Assembly (NCBI RefSeq): GCF_005952805.1
Contig: NZ_CP040709.1
Coordinates: 3,906,001 to 3,970,000 of the forward strand
DNA: 64,000 nt
Source: Inhella inkyongensis
GTDB taxonomy: Bacteria > Pseudomonadota > Gammaproteobacteria > Burkholderiales > Burkholderiaceae_C
Direction: 5' to 3'
The position numbers and the translations under genes are program-made. The notes under the pieces were generated by a model. That model was not told the origin of the DNA. It saw nothing but the letters and a program-made list of their open reading frames with translations, and searched no databases. Shown here in pieces: positions 28,062 through 38,725 of the stretch; the first letter of the stretch is position 1, and each line of letters begins with the position of its first letter.

Positions 28062-28955
28062 TTACAGCAGGCCCTTGAGCAGGCGCGCCATTTCGCTCGG
28101 ATTGCGAGTGATGGTGAAGCCGCACTCTTCCATGATGGCGAGCTTGGCATCGGCCGTATCGGCGCCGCCGGCGATCAAGGCACCGGCGTGGCCCATGCGC
28201 TTGCCCGGAGGGGCGGTCACACCCGCGATGAAGCCGACGATGGGCTTCTTCATATTGGCCTTGCACCAGCGCGCTGCCTCGGCCTCGTCGGGGCCGCCGA
28301 TCTCACCGATCATGATGACGGCGTCGGTGTCCGGATCGTCGTTGAAGGCCTTCATCACGTCGATGTGCTTCAAGCCATTGATCGGGTCGCCGCCAATGCC
28401 CACGGCACTGGATTGGCCCAAGCCGATTTCGGTCAGTTGCGCCACGGCCTCATAGGTCAAGGTGCCCGAACGCGACACCACGCCGATGCGACCCTTGCGA
28501 TGGATGTGGCCGGGCATGATGCCGATCTTGATTTCCTCAGGCGTAATCAGGCCCGGGCAGTTGGGGCCCAGCAGCAGGGTGCGCTTGCCACCCGCAGCTT
28601 CCTTGGCCTTCATCTTGTTGCGCACTTCCAGCATGTCGCGCACAGGGATGCCTTCGGTGATGCAGATGGCCATGTCCAGATCGGCCTCCACGGCCTCCCA
28701 GATGGCGGCAGCAGCGCCCGCCGGCGGCACATAGATCACCGACACCGTGGCGCCAGTCTGGGCGGCGGCTTCCTTGACAGTACCGTAGATGGGGATTTCG
28801 CTGAACTTCTCGCCCGCCTTCTTCGGGTTCACGCCAGCGACGAAGCAGTTCTTGCCATTGGCATAGGCCTGGCAGCCCAGGGTGTGGAACTGACCGGTCT
28901 TGCCGGTGATGCCCTGGGTGATGACCTTGGTGTCTTTATTGATGTAGATCGACAT
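28062..28955 (-). CDS. sucD: succinyl-CoA synthetase alpha subunit
   Basis: 297 residues. With SucC it converts succinyl-CoA to succinate with NTP formation in the TCA cycle. The CoA-binding N-domain ([19 protein letters not shown]) and the phosphohistidine loop ([11 protein letters not shown]) are intact. Start at ATG 28953-28955 with GGAG 8 bases upstream, 17 bases after the sucC stop. A strong terminator follows. Confidence 0.98.
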   Translation of the reverse strand: MSIYINKDTKVITQGITGKTGQFHTLGCQAYANGKNCFVAGVNPKKAGEKFSEIPIYGTVKEAAAQTGATVSVIYVPPAGAAAAIWEAVEADLDMAICITEGIPVRDMLEVRNKMKAKEAAGGKRTLLLGPNCPGLITPEEIKIGIMPGHIHRKGRIGVVSRSGTLTYEAVAQLTEIGLGQSSAVGIGGDPINGLKHIDVMKAFNDDPDTDAVIMIGEIGGPDEAEAARWCKANMKKPIVGFIAGVTAPPGKRMGHAGALIAGGADTADAKLAIMEECGFTITRNPSEMARLLKGLL

Positions 28956-28972
28956 GTGTTTTGCTCCGAGGC

Positions 28973-30133
<1,161 letters not shown>

Positions 30134-30166
30134 GGCTTGATGGAAGGTTAGGAGGGAAGGGAAAAA

Positions 30167-30730
30167 TCAAGCGCTGGCAGGGCTAGGCCGATACCAGCGA
30201 GGGTAGTAAGTTTGCACCACCGCGCCGTCGCGCCTGAGGGCGTGGCAGCGGTCGATCTGGTAGGGGGGCTGATCGTCGCCGCTGCCCTCGCGGGTGTCCA
30301 GGATGTAACCCGCAAAGGCTTGAATCACGGCCGTGGGCAGTACGCCGGCCAGTTCGGTGAGGTGGGTGCAGCCCTGCACGCCGGCCAGCTTGGCTTTGAG
30401 GCCCGCACGAAAGCCCTGCAAGAGATTCAAGCCCACCAGCTGCCCGTAAACCCCTTCGAGTGCGTCGCACCGGCCTGGGTAGGGCATGGACGAAGTGAAG
30501 GAGTCCGCTGCCTTCACATTCAGTGCGCGATCGATGGTCAGGCGCAGGCCCATGTCGTGGATCGGTGCCCCAGCCTGACGCAGCCCGGTAGCGAGCTGCA
30601 TGTCCCGGGTCTTGACGTCGCTGAGCCGGGCCTCGACGTCAAACAATCCATCGGCGCGCTCAAACACCTCTATCGCCAGATTGCGGCGGTGCAGCAACTG
30701 GCGTTGTTCGGGGGGCGCGGGGGACATCAT
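30167..30730 (-). CDS. DUF2889 protein
   Basis: 187 residues. RNLAIEVFERADGLFDVEARLSDVKTRD and the later GCTHLTEL segment with a lone Cys-His pair match DUF2889, a domain of unknown function common in Burkholderiales beside sucCD and recA. No signal peptide or TM helix. Starts with two tandem ATGs; 30730 is used. The recX terminator ends only 15 bases before it. Confidence 0.85.
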   Translation of the reverse strand: MMSPAPPEQRQLLHRRNLAIEVFERADGLFDVEARLSDVKTRDMQLATGLRQAGAPIHDMGLRLTIDRALNVKAADSFTSSMPYPGRCDALEGVYGQLVGLNLLQGFRAGLKAKLAGVQGCTHLTELAGVLPTAVIQAFAGYILDTREGSGDDQPPYQIDRCHALRRDGAVVQTYYPRWYRPSPASA

Positions 30731-30744
30731 GAAATTCGGGCAGC

Positions 30745-30780
30745 AAAAAACCCCGAGGCCACGCGAGGCGCGCGTCGGGG
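30745..30780 (-). terminator. rho-independent terminator after recX
   Basis: Arms CCCCGA / TCGGGG enclosing a GC-rich inner stem (30751-30780), followed on the minus strand by six T's (30745-30750). It is 45 bases after the recX stop. Confidence 0.78.
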
Positions 30781-30824
30781 CTGGGGCGGCAATATATCAG
30801 GCGGGGTCTGACGCGAATCTGACC

Positions 30825-31313
30825 TTACTCAAGTGCATCGAGCGCGCTGGAGCGCGTCAAGCTCATCGCCAGCCCCCCATCAAAACCGCGGCTGACCAGG
30901 AAGCGCACCCGCCGCGCCCGCTCCTTGGCATCTGGTGGCGCGCCCTCGCCAAAGCGCCTCACCAGCAGGGCGCGCGCGCGCTCACTCTCGCTCGCCTGCA
31001 CCGACTCCCAGACCTCCCCCTCCGGCTTAAGCCCCTGCTGTGCTAACTCGGCTTGCAGTCGACGGGCCCCCAGACGTGGGGCGCGCGTGCGCAGGCGACC
31101 CTCGACATAGCGCTCAGCGCTCAGCAGACCCTGGGCTGACAGTTGCTCGGCGAGTTCGGACACCACTTGTTCAGCATCCTCGGGCACTTCCTGCCCACTC
31201 TTCTGGCTGGCGCGCTGCCAGGCCTGCAGCAATTTGCGCTGCAACTCCTGCGGGCTGTGCTCGCGCAGGGCCAGCAGGGCCAGGGCGCGGGTCCGTAGGG
31301 CCTTGGCATCCAT
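30825..31313 (-). CDS. recX: RecX, regulator of RecA
   Basis: 162 residues of three-helix repeats: ALALLALREHSPQELQRKLLQ, LLSAERYVEGRLRTRAPRLGARRLQAELAQQGL, and RRVRFLVSRGFDGGLAM. This repeat pattern is characteristic of RecX, which caps or disassembles RecA filaments. Start at ATG 31311-31313. Same strand as recA, separated by one small gene, so probably SOS co-transcribed. Confidence 0.92.
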   Translation of the reverse strand: MDAKALRTRALALLALREHSPQELQRKLLQAWQRASQKSGQEVPEDAEQVVSELAEQLSAQGLLSAERYVEGRLRTRAPRLGARRLQAELAQQGLKPEGEVWESVQASESERARALLVRRFGEGAPPDAKERARRVRFLVSRGFDGGLAMSLTRSSALDALE

Positions 31314-31330
31314 GCAGCGGCCCACAATCG

Positions 31331-31720
31331 TCAAGGCAGACGCTGCACGTGGGCGCTGTGGCGTGCCGGGGGCTCGTAGTTCACCGGCCAGTACTCGACG
31401 ATGCGGCGAATCCGTCCGCCGGCCAGTTCATAGAAGCCCACGCAGGTCATCGGGCTGCCGGAGTCGTCATGAAAACTCATTTGCACCGCCAGTTGATCGC
31501 CCTGGGCGATGCAGCGCTCAACCTCCACCCGCCAGGGCTGGGGCCAAGTCGCAAAGAAGTCCACAAAGCCCTCGCGCCCGGTGATGAACTCGCGGGTCTG
31601 CGGCACTTCGTAGCGCAGGCCCGGATCCAGCAGCTGGCCCATGGCCGTCCATTGCTGGGTGTTGGCCAGTTGCCAGAACTGACGCAGCAAGTCCTCGGCT
31701 TCCAGGGCTTGGCAATCCAC
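31331..31720 (-). CDS. NTF2/SnoaL-like protein
   Basis: 129 residues. The frame runs far into recA, but the real start is most likely GTG 31718-31720, which has AAGGGG six bases upstream and begins just after the recA stop. The sequence (DLLRQFWQLANTQQWTAMGQLLDPGLRYEVPQTREFITGREGFVDFF ... VGFYELAGGRIRRIVEYW) has the alternating helix/curved-sheet pattern and terminal 'GRIRRIVEYW' strand of NTF2-like folds. Ligand or activity unknown. Its position between recA and recX is unusual enough to note. Confidence 0.82.
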   Translation of the reverse strand: MDCQALEAEDLLRQFWQLANTQQWTAMGQLLDPGLRYEVPQTREFITGREGFVDFFATWPQPWRVEVERCIAQGDQLAVQMSFHDDSGSPMTCVGFYELAGGRIRRIVEYWPVNYEPPARHSAHVQRLP

Positions 31721-31730
31721 GCAGAGCCCC

Positions 31731-32771
31731 TTATTCCGCCGAACCGTTGGTCGCGGCCGCCTGCGGCGCCACGCCCACCGCTTCGCGGACGCGGTTTTCA
31801 ATCTCGAACGCCAGGTCGGGGTTCTCGCGCAGGAATTCGCGGGCGTTGTCCTTGCCTTGGCCAATCTTTTCGCCCTTGTAGGCGTACCAGGCGCCGCTCT
31901 TGTCGACGATCTTGTGCGCCACGCCCATGTCAACGATCTCGCCTTCACGGCTGATGCCCTCGCCGTAGAGGATGTCGAACTCGGCGGTCTTGAAGGGGGG
32001 CGAAACCTTGTTCTTCACCACCTTGACCTTGGTCTCGGAGCCGATCACCTCCTCGCCCTTTTTGATCGACCCGATGCGGCGGATGTCCAGGCGCACCGAG
32101 GCGTAGAACTTCAGCGCATTGCCGCCTGTGGTGGTCTCGGGGCTTCCGAACATCACGCCGATCTTCATGCGGATCTGGTTGATGAAAACCACCATGGTGT
32201 TGGTCTTCTTGATGGTGCCGGTGAGCTTGCGCAGTGCCTGGCTCATCAGGCGGGCCTGCAAGCCGGGCAGGGCGTCACCCATCTCGCCTTCGATTTCGGC
32301 CTTGGGCGTGAGGGCCGCCACCGAATCCACCACGATCAGGTCCACCGAACCCGAACGCACCAGGGCGTCCACAATTTCCAGCGCTTGTTCGCCGGTATCG
32401 GGCTGGCTGATGAGCAGATCTTGCAGATCCACGCCAAGCTTTTGGGCGTACTGCACATCCAGCGCGTGTTCGGCGTCGATGAAGGCGCACACGCCGCCCA
32501 GCTTTTGCATCTGCGCGATCACCTGCAGGGTCAGGGTGGTTTTGCCGGAGGACTCGGGGCCGTAGATCTCGACCACCCGGCCGCGCGGCAGGCCGCCGAC
32601 CCCCAAGGCGATGTCCAGGCCCAGCGACCCCGTGGAAACCACTTGAATGTCCTCGATCACCTCGCCCTCGCCCAGGCGCATGATGGAGCCCTTGCCAAAC
32701 TGCTTTTCAATTTGGGCCAGCGCGGCGGCCAGGGCTTTTTGCTTCTCAGAGGTGACGGCGGCGGTGCTCAT
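31731..32771 (-). CDS. recA: recombinase RecA
   Basis: 346 residues. Strand exchange and SOS co-protease. Walker [10 protein letters not shown], the MAW-type segment, L1 and L2 loops ([32 protein letters not shown]) all present. Start ATG 32769-32771 with AAAGGA upstream. A LexA-type box lies 16-31 bases before the start, consistent with SOS control. Divergent from a two-component system. Confidence 0.99.
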   Translation of the reverse strand: MSTAAVTSEKQKALAAALAQIEKQFGKGSIMRLGEGEVIEDIQVVSTGSLGLDIALGVGGLPRGRVVEIYGPESSGKTTLTLQVIAQMQKLGGVCAFIDAEHALDVQYAQKLGVDLQDLLISQPDTGEQALEIVDALVRSGSVDLIVVDSVAALTPKAEIEGEMGDALPGLQARLMSQALRKLTGTIKKTNTMVVFINQIRMKIGVMFGSPETTTGGNALKFYASVRLDIRRIGSIKKGEEVIGSETKVKVVKNKVSPPFKTAEFDILYGEGISREGEIVDMGVAHKIVDKSGAWYAYKGEKIGQGKDNAREFLRENPDLAFEIENRVREAVGVAPQAAATNGSAE

Positions 32772-32786
32772 GGCAATTCCTTTGAA

Positions 32787-32802
32787 CTGGATGTTTGTAC
32801 AG
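32787..32802 (-). promoter_or_regulatory. LexA (SOS) box of recA
   Basis: Minus strand CTGTACAAACATCCAG: CTGT-N8-CCAG, one mismatch to the CTGT-N8-ACAG consensus, placed directly upstream of the recA ribosome-binding site. Confidence 0.8.
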
Positions 32803-32854
32803 GAGTATAGATGCGCCGCAAGGCCCGCGTCAGCTACCTCCCTAAGATGAAGCC

Positions 32855-33550
32855 ATGAGAATTCTGATCGCCGAAGACGACCAGGTATTGGCCGACGCTC
32901 TGGTGCGCGCCTTGCGGGCTGCCGGCTATGCGGTGGACCAGGTGGCCAGTGGCAGTGAGGCCGATGCCGCCCTGCTGACGGACGAGTTTGATCTGCTGAT
33001 CCTGGACATCGGCTTGCCGCGCATGACGGGGCTTGAAGTGCTGCGCCGCCTGCGCGCCCGCAGCGCGCCCAATGCGCTCAATGCGCATGTCCCGGTGTTG
33101 ATCCTGACCGCTGCGGACAGCGTTGAGCAGCGGGTGCAGGGCCTGGACCTGGGCGCCGACGACTACATGGCAAAGCCCTTTGCGCTGCAGGAGTTGGAGG
33201 CCCGCGTGCGCGCTTTGACGCGGCGCGGCCTGGGCAGCAGCGGCCACTTGATCAAGCATGGCCCGCTGAGCTTTGACAGCACCGGCCGCGTCGCCTATCT
33301 GAACGAGCAGATGGTGGAGCTGTCGGCCCGCGAGCTCTCACTGCTGGAAGTGCTGCTGCAGCGCGCCGGGCGCTTGGTCAGCAAGGAACAGCTGGTGCAA
33401 CATCTGTGCAGCTGGGGCGATGAGGTGAGCAACAACGCCATCGAGGTCTACGTGCACCGCCTGCGTAAGAAGATTGAGCAAGGCCCGGTGCGCATCGCGA
33501 CTGTGCGCGGTCTGGGCTATTGCCTGGAACGGATCGCTGCCGATTCGTGA
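32855..33550 (+). CDS. OmpR-family response regulator (QseB/TctD-like)
   Basis: 231 residues. Receiver domain with acidic pocket EDD (7-9), phospho-acceptor D51 ([13 protein letters not shown]), T in ILTAAD and K in YMAKPF. The C-terminal winged helix (about 135-228) includes [21 protein letters not shown] and [15 protein letters not shown]. It acts with the histidine kinase encoded next. Confidence 0.94.
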   Translation: MRILIAEDDQVLADALVRALRAAGYAVDQVASGSEADAALLTDEFDLLILDIGLPRMTGLEVLRRLRARSAPNALNAHVPVLILTAADSVEQRVQGLDLGADDYMAKPFALQELEARVRALTRRGLGSSGHLIKHGPLSFDSTGRVAYLNEQMVELSARELSLLEVLLQRAGRLVSKEQLVQHLCSWGDEVSNNAIEVYVHRLRKKIEQGPVRIATVRGLGYCLERIAADS

Positions 33551-33629
33551 TCACGCCCGCACGGCCGCTACGAAGGGCGTGCTCCCTTCCCTCGGGGAGG
33601 TGGTCACCCGGTAACCAGAGGGCCCCTTC
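33551..33629 (+). repeat. GC-rich intergenic segment with CCCTCGGGG core
   Basis: The gap between regulator and kinase genes contains CTCCCTTCCCTCGGGGAGG, which shares a CCCTCGGGG core with the uvrA insertion. It may be a degenerate copy of the same repeat. It also carries the AGAGGG that could serve the kinase TTG start. Weak evidence. Confidence 0.3.
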
Positions 33630-35090
33630 TTGAGCCCACCGTTTCCCGCTGTTCCGCGCGGCCCACGCTCGCTGTTCGGCGAGCTGCTGGACTGGATGCT
33701 GGCGCCGCTGCTGGTGCTGTGGCCGATCTCGGTGTTGCTGACTTGGGCGGTGGCGCAGTCCATCGCCAGCCAGCCCTTTGATCGCGAACTGACAGAGACC
33801 GCCCGCGCCCTGGCGCAGCAGGCCTTGTCAGAACCCGAGCGCCTGCACCTGAGCGCACAGACCCTGGGCCTGCTGCGCAGCGACGACGGTGACAACGTGC
33901 ACTTCCAGGTCCTGGGCCTGCGTGGTGAGCTGCTGGCGGGTGAGCGCCGGCTGACCGTGCCCGACTTGGGCCGTAGCGCAGCCGGCCAAGTGCAGTTGCG
34001 CGACGACTCACTGGCCGGCGAGCCTTTGCGCGTGGCCGCGCTGTGGGTGCGCCCGCATGCGGCAGCGGCCGACGATGAACGGCTGACCATTCAACTGGCC
34101 GAGACCCTGGGCCGGCGCGAACGCCTGGCCAGCGACATCATCAAGGGCGTGCTGCTGCCGCAGTTTTTGCTCATGCCCTTGGCCGCCCTGCTGGCCTGGC
34201 TGGCGCTGACCCAAGGCTTTCGCCCTTTGGAAGCTCTGCAGCAGAAAATTCGCAACCGCGCTGCCGAAGACTTGAGCCCCATCGATGAAGGGGGCGCCCC
34301 CGAGGAAGTGGCGCCGCTGGTGCGCGCCATCAACGACCTGCTGGCGCGGCGCGAGGGCGCCATGCGCACACAAAAGCAATTCCTGGCCGACGCCGCCCAC
34401 CAGCTCAAGACTCCGCTGGCGGGTCTGCGTACCCAGGCCGAATTGGCGGGCCGGGCCATACAGTCCGGCCAGGCCAGCCCAGCGGAGCTGAGTCGCTCAC
34501 TGGAGCAGATCGCGCTGTCCAGCCAGCGCGCTGCCCATATGGTGAGCCAACTCTTGGCGCTGGCCCGCTCTGAAGGGGCTGGCGAGGTGGCGCCCACCGA
34601 GCCCGTGGACCTGGCCGAACTGGCGCGCGGCGCCTTGCAGGACTTCGTGCCACGCGCCTTGGCCAAGCGCATTGACCTTGGCTTTGACGGCCCCGCCACC
34701 TGCGCGCTGCGCATCCCCGGCCAACCCTGGTTGCTCGAAGAGCTGATCCGCAACTTGGTGGACAACGCCCTGAACTACACCCCCACCGGCGGCATGGTGA
34801 CGGTACGCGTCAGCGAGGATCGCTTCGGCCGTGTGGTGGTGCTGCAGGTGGAGGACAACGGCCCCGGCATTCCAGAAGCGGCCCGCGAGCGCGTGTTCCA
34901 GCCCTTCTACCGGCAGTTGGGGACCGGTGTGGATGGCTCGGGCCTGGGCCTGACGATCGCCGGCCAGATTGCCGAGCGCCACGGCAGCCGCATCGAACTC
35001 AGCGACGCCCGCACCCGCCGCGGCGGCGAACCCCCCGGCGCGCTTTTCACCCTGCGCTTCTCCGCACTTCCGGAAGCTACCTCTGCATGA
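33630..35090 (+). CDS. sensor histidine kinase (TctE/QseC-like)
   Basis: 486 residues. TM1 about 22-45, periplasmic domain of the 2CSK_N type about 46-175, TM2 about 176-195, HAMP-like linker, then FLADAAHQLKTPLAGL with the phospho-acceptor H257. ATPase boxes: LIRNLVDNALNYTP (N), VEDNGPGIP (G1) and GSGLGLTI (G2). Start assigned to TTG 33630 because no earlier or nearby ATG precedes TM1; the next ATG lies inside TM1. Tail overlaps the convergent rodA gene by 14 bases. The signal is unknown; relatives respond to carboxylates. Confidence 0.93.
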   Translation: MSPPFPAVPRGPRSLFGELLDWMLAPLLVLWPISVLLTWAVAQSIASQPFDRELTETARALAQQALSEPERLHLSAQTLGLLRSDDGDNVHFQVLGLRGELLAGERRLTVPDLGRSAAGQVQLRDDSLAGEPLRVAALWVRPHAAAADDERLTIQLAETLGRRERLASDIIKGVLLPQFLLMPLAALLAWLALTQGFRPLEALQQKIRNRAAEDLSPIDEGGAPEEVAPLVRAINDLLARREGAMRTQKQFLADAAHQLKTPLAGLRTQAELAGRAIQSGQASPAELSRSLEQIALSSQRAAHMVSQLLALARSEGAGEVAPTEPVDLAELARGALQDFVPRALAKRIDLGFDGPATCALRIPGQPWLLEELIRNLVDNALNYTPTGGMVTVRVSEDRFGRVVVLQVEDNGPGIPEAARERVFQPFYRQLGTGVDGSGLGLTIAGQIAERHGSRIELSDARTRRGGEPPGALFTLRFSALPEATSA

Positions 35091-36234
35091 AGGAGCGGCT
35101 GCGGCCGATGGCCAGCAGTAGCCCGAGCGAGAGCCCCAGCATCACCATCGCCGTGCCGCCATAGCTCATGAAAGGCAGCGGCACGCCCACCACCGGCAGG
35201 ATGCCGATCACCATGCCCATGTTGACGAACACATAGGTGAACACCGACATGGTGATGGCGCCGCCCAGCAGGCGCTCGAACAGGCTGGGCGCATTGGCCG
35301 CAAGCACCAGTCCGCGCAGGATTAAAGCGCCATAACCCAGCAACAGAGCCAGCGCGCCAAGCAGGCCGAACTCCTCGGCGAAGGCCGCAAACAGGAAGTC
35401 GGTGGTGCGCTCAGGAATGAACTCGAGATGGGTCTGCGTACCCTGCATGAAGCCCTTGCCGGTCACACCGCCTGAGCCAATGGCGATCTCGCCCTGCAGC
35501 ACATGAAAGCCCTTGCCCAGTGGGTCCTTGTGCGGATCCAGCAAGGTGCAGACGCGAGTCTTCTGGTAAGTCTTGAGCACCTTCCAGTCCACATCGTCCT
35601 GGCAGATCTGCGGTTCGAAGGCGATTAGCGCGCCGATGCCAATCACGCCGGCCGTCAACAGGGGCAGGATCAGCTTCCAGGACAGGCCGGCAAAGAAGAT
35701 CACATAGAGCCCGGCGAACAACACCAGAAGCCCCGTGCCCAGATCGGGCTGTTTGGCGATCAAGCCGAAGGGCAGCCCGAGAAGCACAAAAGCGATCACG
35801 AAGTCCAAGAGCTTGAGCTGACCCTCGCGCAACTGGAACCACCAGGCCAGCATCAGGGGCGTGGCGATCTTCAGGATTTCGCTGGGTTGGATCTGCGTGA
35901 TGCCGATATTCAGCCAGCGCGTCGCCCCTTTTTTGGTGATGCCAAACAGCGCCACCGCCACCAGCAAGGTAACCCCCGCCACATAGAGCGGCAGGGCCAA
36001 GCGGGTGAGTTTCTGCGCCGGCACCTGGGCCACCAGGAACATCACCGTCGCGCCGATGGCGAAGTTTCGCGCGTGGTCCACAAAGCGCGTGCCATGGTCG
36101 TGACCGATGGAATACATCGCCAGCAAGCCCCAGCCCATCAGCCACAGGCAAGCCAGCAGCAGCGGGCCATCCATGCCCCGCCACAAGGGCCGCAGGCGAC
36201 GCCACAGGGCGGGACGTGCAATCACCTGGTTCAT
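35077..36234 (-). CDS. rodA: rod-shape SEDS peptidoglycan polymerase
   Basis: 385 residues, ten TM helices, SEDS family. It polymerises lipid II with PBP2 during side-wall growth. Typical segments: QPSEILKIATPLMLAWWF, KQPDLGTGLLVLFAGLYVIFFAGLSW, LGKGFHVLQGEIAIGSGGVTGKGF and PFMSYGGTAMVMLG. Start at ATG 36232-36234, overlapping the PBP2 stop (ATGA). Last gene of the mre/mrd cluster. Confidence 0.97.
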   Translation of the reverse strand: MNQVIARPALWRRLRPLWRGMDGPLLLACLWLMGWGLLAMYSIGHDHGTRFVDHARNFAIGATVMFLVAQVPAQKLTRLALPLYVAGVTLLVAVALFGITKKGATRWLNIGITQIQPSEILKIATPLMLAWWFQLREGQLKLLDFVIAFVLLGLPFGLIAKQPDLGTGLLVLFAGLYVIFFAGLSWKLILPLLTAGVIGIGALIAFEPQICQDDVDWKVLKTYQKTRVCTLLDPHKDPLGKGFHVLQGEIAIGSGGVTGKGFMQGTQTHLEFIPERTTDFLFAAFAEEFGLLGALALLLGYGALILRGLVLAANAPSLFERLLGGAITMSVFTYVFVNMGMVIGILPVVGVPLPFMSYGGTAMVMLGLSLGLLLAIGRSRSFMQR

Positions 36235-38207
36235 CTTGAAGCTCCCGACGCCGGCGAGGGTGCTGCAACCTGGCCCGGCAACAGCCACTCGCTGGCCGGG
36301 CGCGGCTTGCCCACCGGCGCCATGGCCTTGCCCTCTTTCATCAGCGCCAGATCCTCCTCGCTGGGCACCTGACCGAGCAACAGGTAGTCGAACACCCGGC
36401 GCGCAATGGGCGCCGCGGCGGCCGAGCCGAATCCGGCGTTTTCGACGATCACCGCCAGGGCCACCTTGGGTTCGTCCAAGGGCGCAAAAGCCATGTACCA
36501 GCTGTGATCGCGCCGCCGCTCTTCCATCAGCGCGGCGTTGTACTTTTGACCCGCCCTGAGGCCCACGGCCTGGGCGGTGCCGGTCTTGCCGCCGCTTTGG
36601 TAAGGCGCACCGGCAAACACACGCGTGCCCGTGCCCTGAAAGGTCACGCCATGCAAGCCATCCTTCACCACCGCCACGTGCTCGGGCTTGAGCGGCAGCG
36701 GCGTCAGGGCATCGGCCGACACCCGCCGTGTCTCATGCCGCACCACGTCCTCGATCTCGCGCACCAGGCGGGGCTTGAAACGCTGCCCCCCGCTGACCAA
36801 GGTGGCGGTGGCGCTGGCCATCTGCAGCACCGTGAAGGCGTTGTAGCCCTGGCCGATGCCCAGCGAGATGGTCTCGCCCGGGTACCACTTCTGCTTGAAG
36901 CGACGCTGCTTCCACTCCTGGCTGGGCAGCACGCCGGTGACCTCGCCCTGCAGATCGATGTCGGTCAAGCGACCAAAGCCAAAGGGCTGCAGCTGGGCAT
37001 GGATGCGGTCCACCCCCAACTCATTGGCGGCGCTGTAGTAGTAGACGTTGGACGACTCGACGATGGAGCGACGCATATTCATCGCGCCGCCCCGCTCGCC
37101 CGACGGACTGCCGAAGGCGCGGCCACCGAAGTGATAGACCAGGGTGTCGTTGATGATCTTGTCGGCGTCGCGGGTGCCGGTGTTCAGCAGGGCCATCGCC
37201 ATGAAGGGCTTGTAGGTCGAGCCTGGCGGGTAGGTGCCGCGCAGCGCGCGGTTCAGCAGCGGCTTGTCCAGCGACTCGTTGAGCGCCTTCCAGTTCTCGC
37301 TATCGATGCCGTCCACAAACAGATTGGGATCAAAACCCGGCTTGGACACAAAGGCCAGCACCTCGCCGTTGCGCGGGTCCAGGGCCACCAAGGCGCCACG
37401 GCGGTCCCCAAACAGCTCCTCCACCAGATGCTGCAGCTTGATGTCGACCGAGAGCTTCAGGGTATTGCCCGGCGTGGGCGCGCGATGCCCCAGGTTGCGC
37501 ACCGCCCGACCGCCGGCGCTGGTCTCCACGCGCTGAAACCCGGTGATGCCGTGCAGCTCGGCCTCATAGGCCTGTTCCAGACCCAGCTTGCCGATGTGAT
37601 CGGTGCCGCGGTAGTTGGCCTGGGCCTCCTCGTCCCAGTCCAGCATGGCCTCGCGCTCTTTCGTGTTGATGCGTCCGATATAGCCCAGCAAATGGCTGCC
37701 CACCTCACCCAGCGGGTATTGGCGGAACAGACGCGCCTGCACATCCACACCGGGGAACTCCCAGCGCCGCGCGGTGAAGCGCGCCACTTCGGTGTCGCTC
37801 AAGCGGTTGCGAATGGGCAGCGAATCAAAGCGCTTGCCATCGGCCAGCAGGCGCTGGAAACGGCGCCGGTCCTTGGGCTGGATCTCCACCACCTCGGCCA
37901 GGCGGTCGATCATGGCATCCAGATCCCCCTGAATCTTGGTGGGGGTGATCTCCAGGGTGTAGGCCGAGTAGTTGCTGGCCAGCACCACCCCATTGCGGTC
38001 CTTGATCAGGCCCCGATTGGGCGTGACGGGCAGCACCGTGACGCGGTTGTTCTCGGCCTCGGCCAACAAGTCCTCATGGCGCAGCACCTGCAACGTGAAG
38101 AGCCGAAAGATCAGCAGCGCAAAGCACAGCAGCACCAGCGCGATGGCGGCCCAGACGCGCAGGCGGTAGCGCGCCAACTCCTGCACCGAGTCGCGGATCA
38201 GAGCCAT
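36231..38207 (-). CDS. mrdA: penicillin-binding protein 2 (transpeptidase)
   Basis: 658 residues. One N-terminal TM helix (about 17-40), pedestal domain with RNGVVLASNY, and a transpeptidase domain with SxxK (S330-K333 in PPGSTYKPF), SSN (385-387) and KTG (541-543). Class B PBP partner of RodA. Start ATG 38205-38207 overlaps the mreD stop by one base (TAATG). Confidence 0.97.
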   Translation of the reverse strand: MALIRDSVQELARYRLRVWAAIALVLLCFALLIFRLFTLQVLRHEDLLAEAENNRVTVLPVTPNRGLIKDRNGVVLASNYSAYTLEITPTKIQGDLDAMIDRLAEVVEIQPKDRRRFQRLLADGKRFDSLPIRNRLSDTEVARFTARRWEFPGVDVQARLFRQYPLGEVGSHLLGYIGRINTKEREAMLDWDEEAQANYRGTDHIGKLGLEQAYEAELHGITGFQRVETSAGGRAVRNLGHRAPTPGNTLKLSVDIKLQHLVEELFGDRRGALVALDPRNGEVLAFVSKPGFDPNLFVDGIDSENWKALNESLDKPLLNRALRGTYPPGSTYKPFMAMALLNTGTRDADKIINDTLVYHFGGRAFGSPSGERGGAMNMRRSIVESSNVYYYSAANELGVDRIHAQLQPFGFGRLTDIDLQGEVTGVLPSQEWKQRRFKQKWYPGETISLGIGQGYNAFTVLQMASATATLVSGGQRFKPRLVREIEDVVRHETRRVSADALTPLPLKPEHVAVVKDGLHGVTFQGTGTRVFAGAPYQSGGKTGTAQAVGLRAGQKYNAALMEERRRDHSWYMAFAPLDEPKVALAVIVENAGFGSAAAAPIARRVFDYLLLGQVPSEEDLALMKEGKAMAPVGKPRPASEWLLPGQVAAPSPASGASR

Positions 38208-38725
38208 TACAAGGGTCGGTTCTCGTCGCGGTCCGGAGCGCGTCGTTGTGGCGCCAGCAGCAGCGCCGTGGTCAGCGGCCACAGCAGGGCCTCGAACAGC
38301 GGCGCCAGCAGCAACCAGGGGCTGGGCGCCATGCCGCCCAGCAGCATGCGCACCGCGAACTGCACCAAATGGGCGGCCGCAAACAGCGGCAGCAACTGCA
38401 CCATCTGCTCCAGCACCGTGAACCAGAGCAGACGACGGTGCAGGCTCACCGCCAGAAAGGCCAGACCGCTATAGGCCAACGCATGCTGACCTAGCAAGGC
38501 CCCATGATGGACGTCGATCAGCAGTCCCAGAAAGAAGGCCCAGCCCACGCTGATGCGGCGCATCTGGTGCACGTTCCAAAACACCAGCACCACGGCCAGC
38601 AGGTCCGGCTTGGCGGGCATCGGCCCGAGCGGCACCATCTCCACCAACAAGGCCAGCAGCAGGGTCAGGCCGATGAACCAGGGCTTGGCAGGCAGCAGCA
38701 GCTGGGAGCCACGCGGCATGATCAT
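38207..38725 (-). CDS. mreD: rod shape-determining protein MreD
   Basis: 172 residues, five to six TM helices with VFWNVHQMRRISVGWAFFLGLLIDVHHGALLGQHALAYS, the conserved MreD core. Inner-membrane member of the elongasome linking MreB and MreC to RodA/PBP2. Start ATG 38723-38725 with GGAG ten bases upstream. The start region is the second copy of a 21-base direct repeat. Confidence 0.95.
   Translation of the reverse strand: MIMPRGSQLLLPAKPWFIGLTLLLALLVEMVPLGPMPAKPDLLAVVLVFWNVHQMRRISVGWAFFLGLLIDVHHGALLGQHALAYSGLAFLAVSLHRRLLWFTVLEQMVQLLPLFAAAHLVQFAVRMLLGGMAPSPWLLLAPLFEALLWPLTTALLLAPQRRAPDRDENRPL

Noticed and set aside
31721..31948. N-terminal extension of the NTF2-like frame into recA
   Set aside because: The extension is an out-of-frame reading of recA; a GTG with a good ribosome-binding site lies just after recA.
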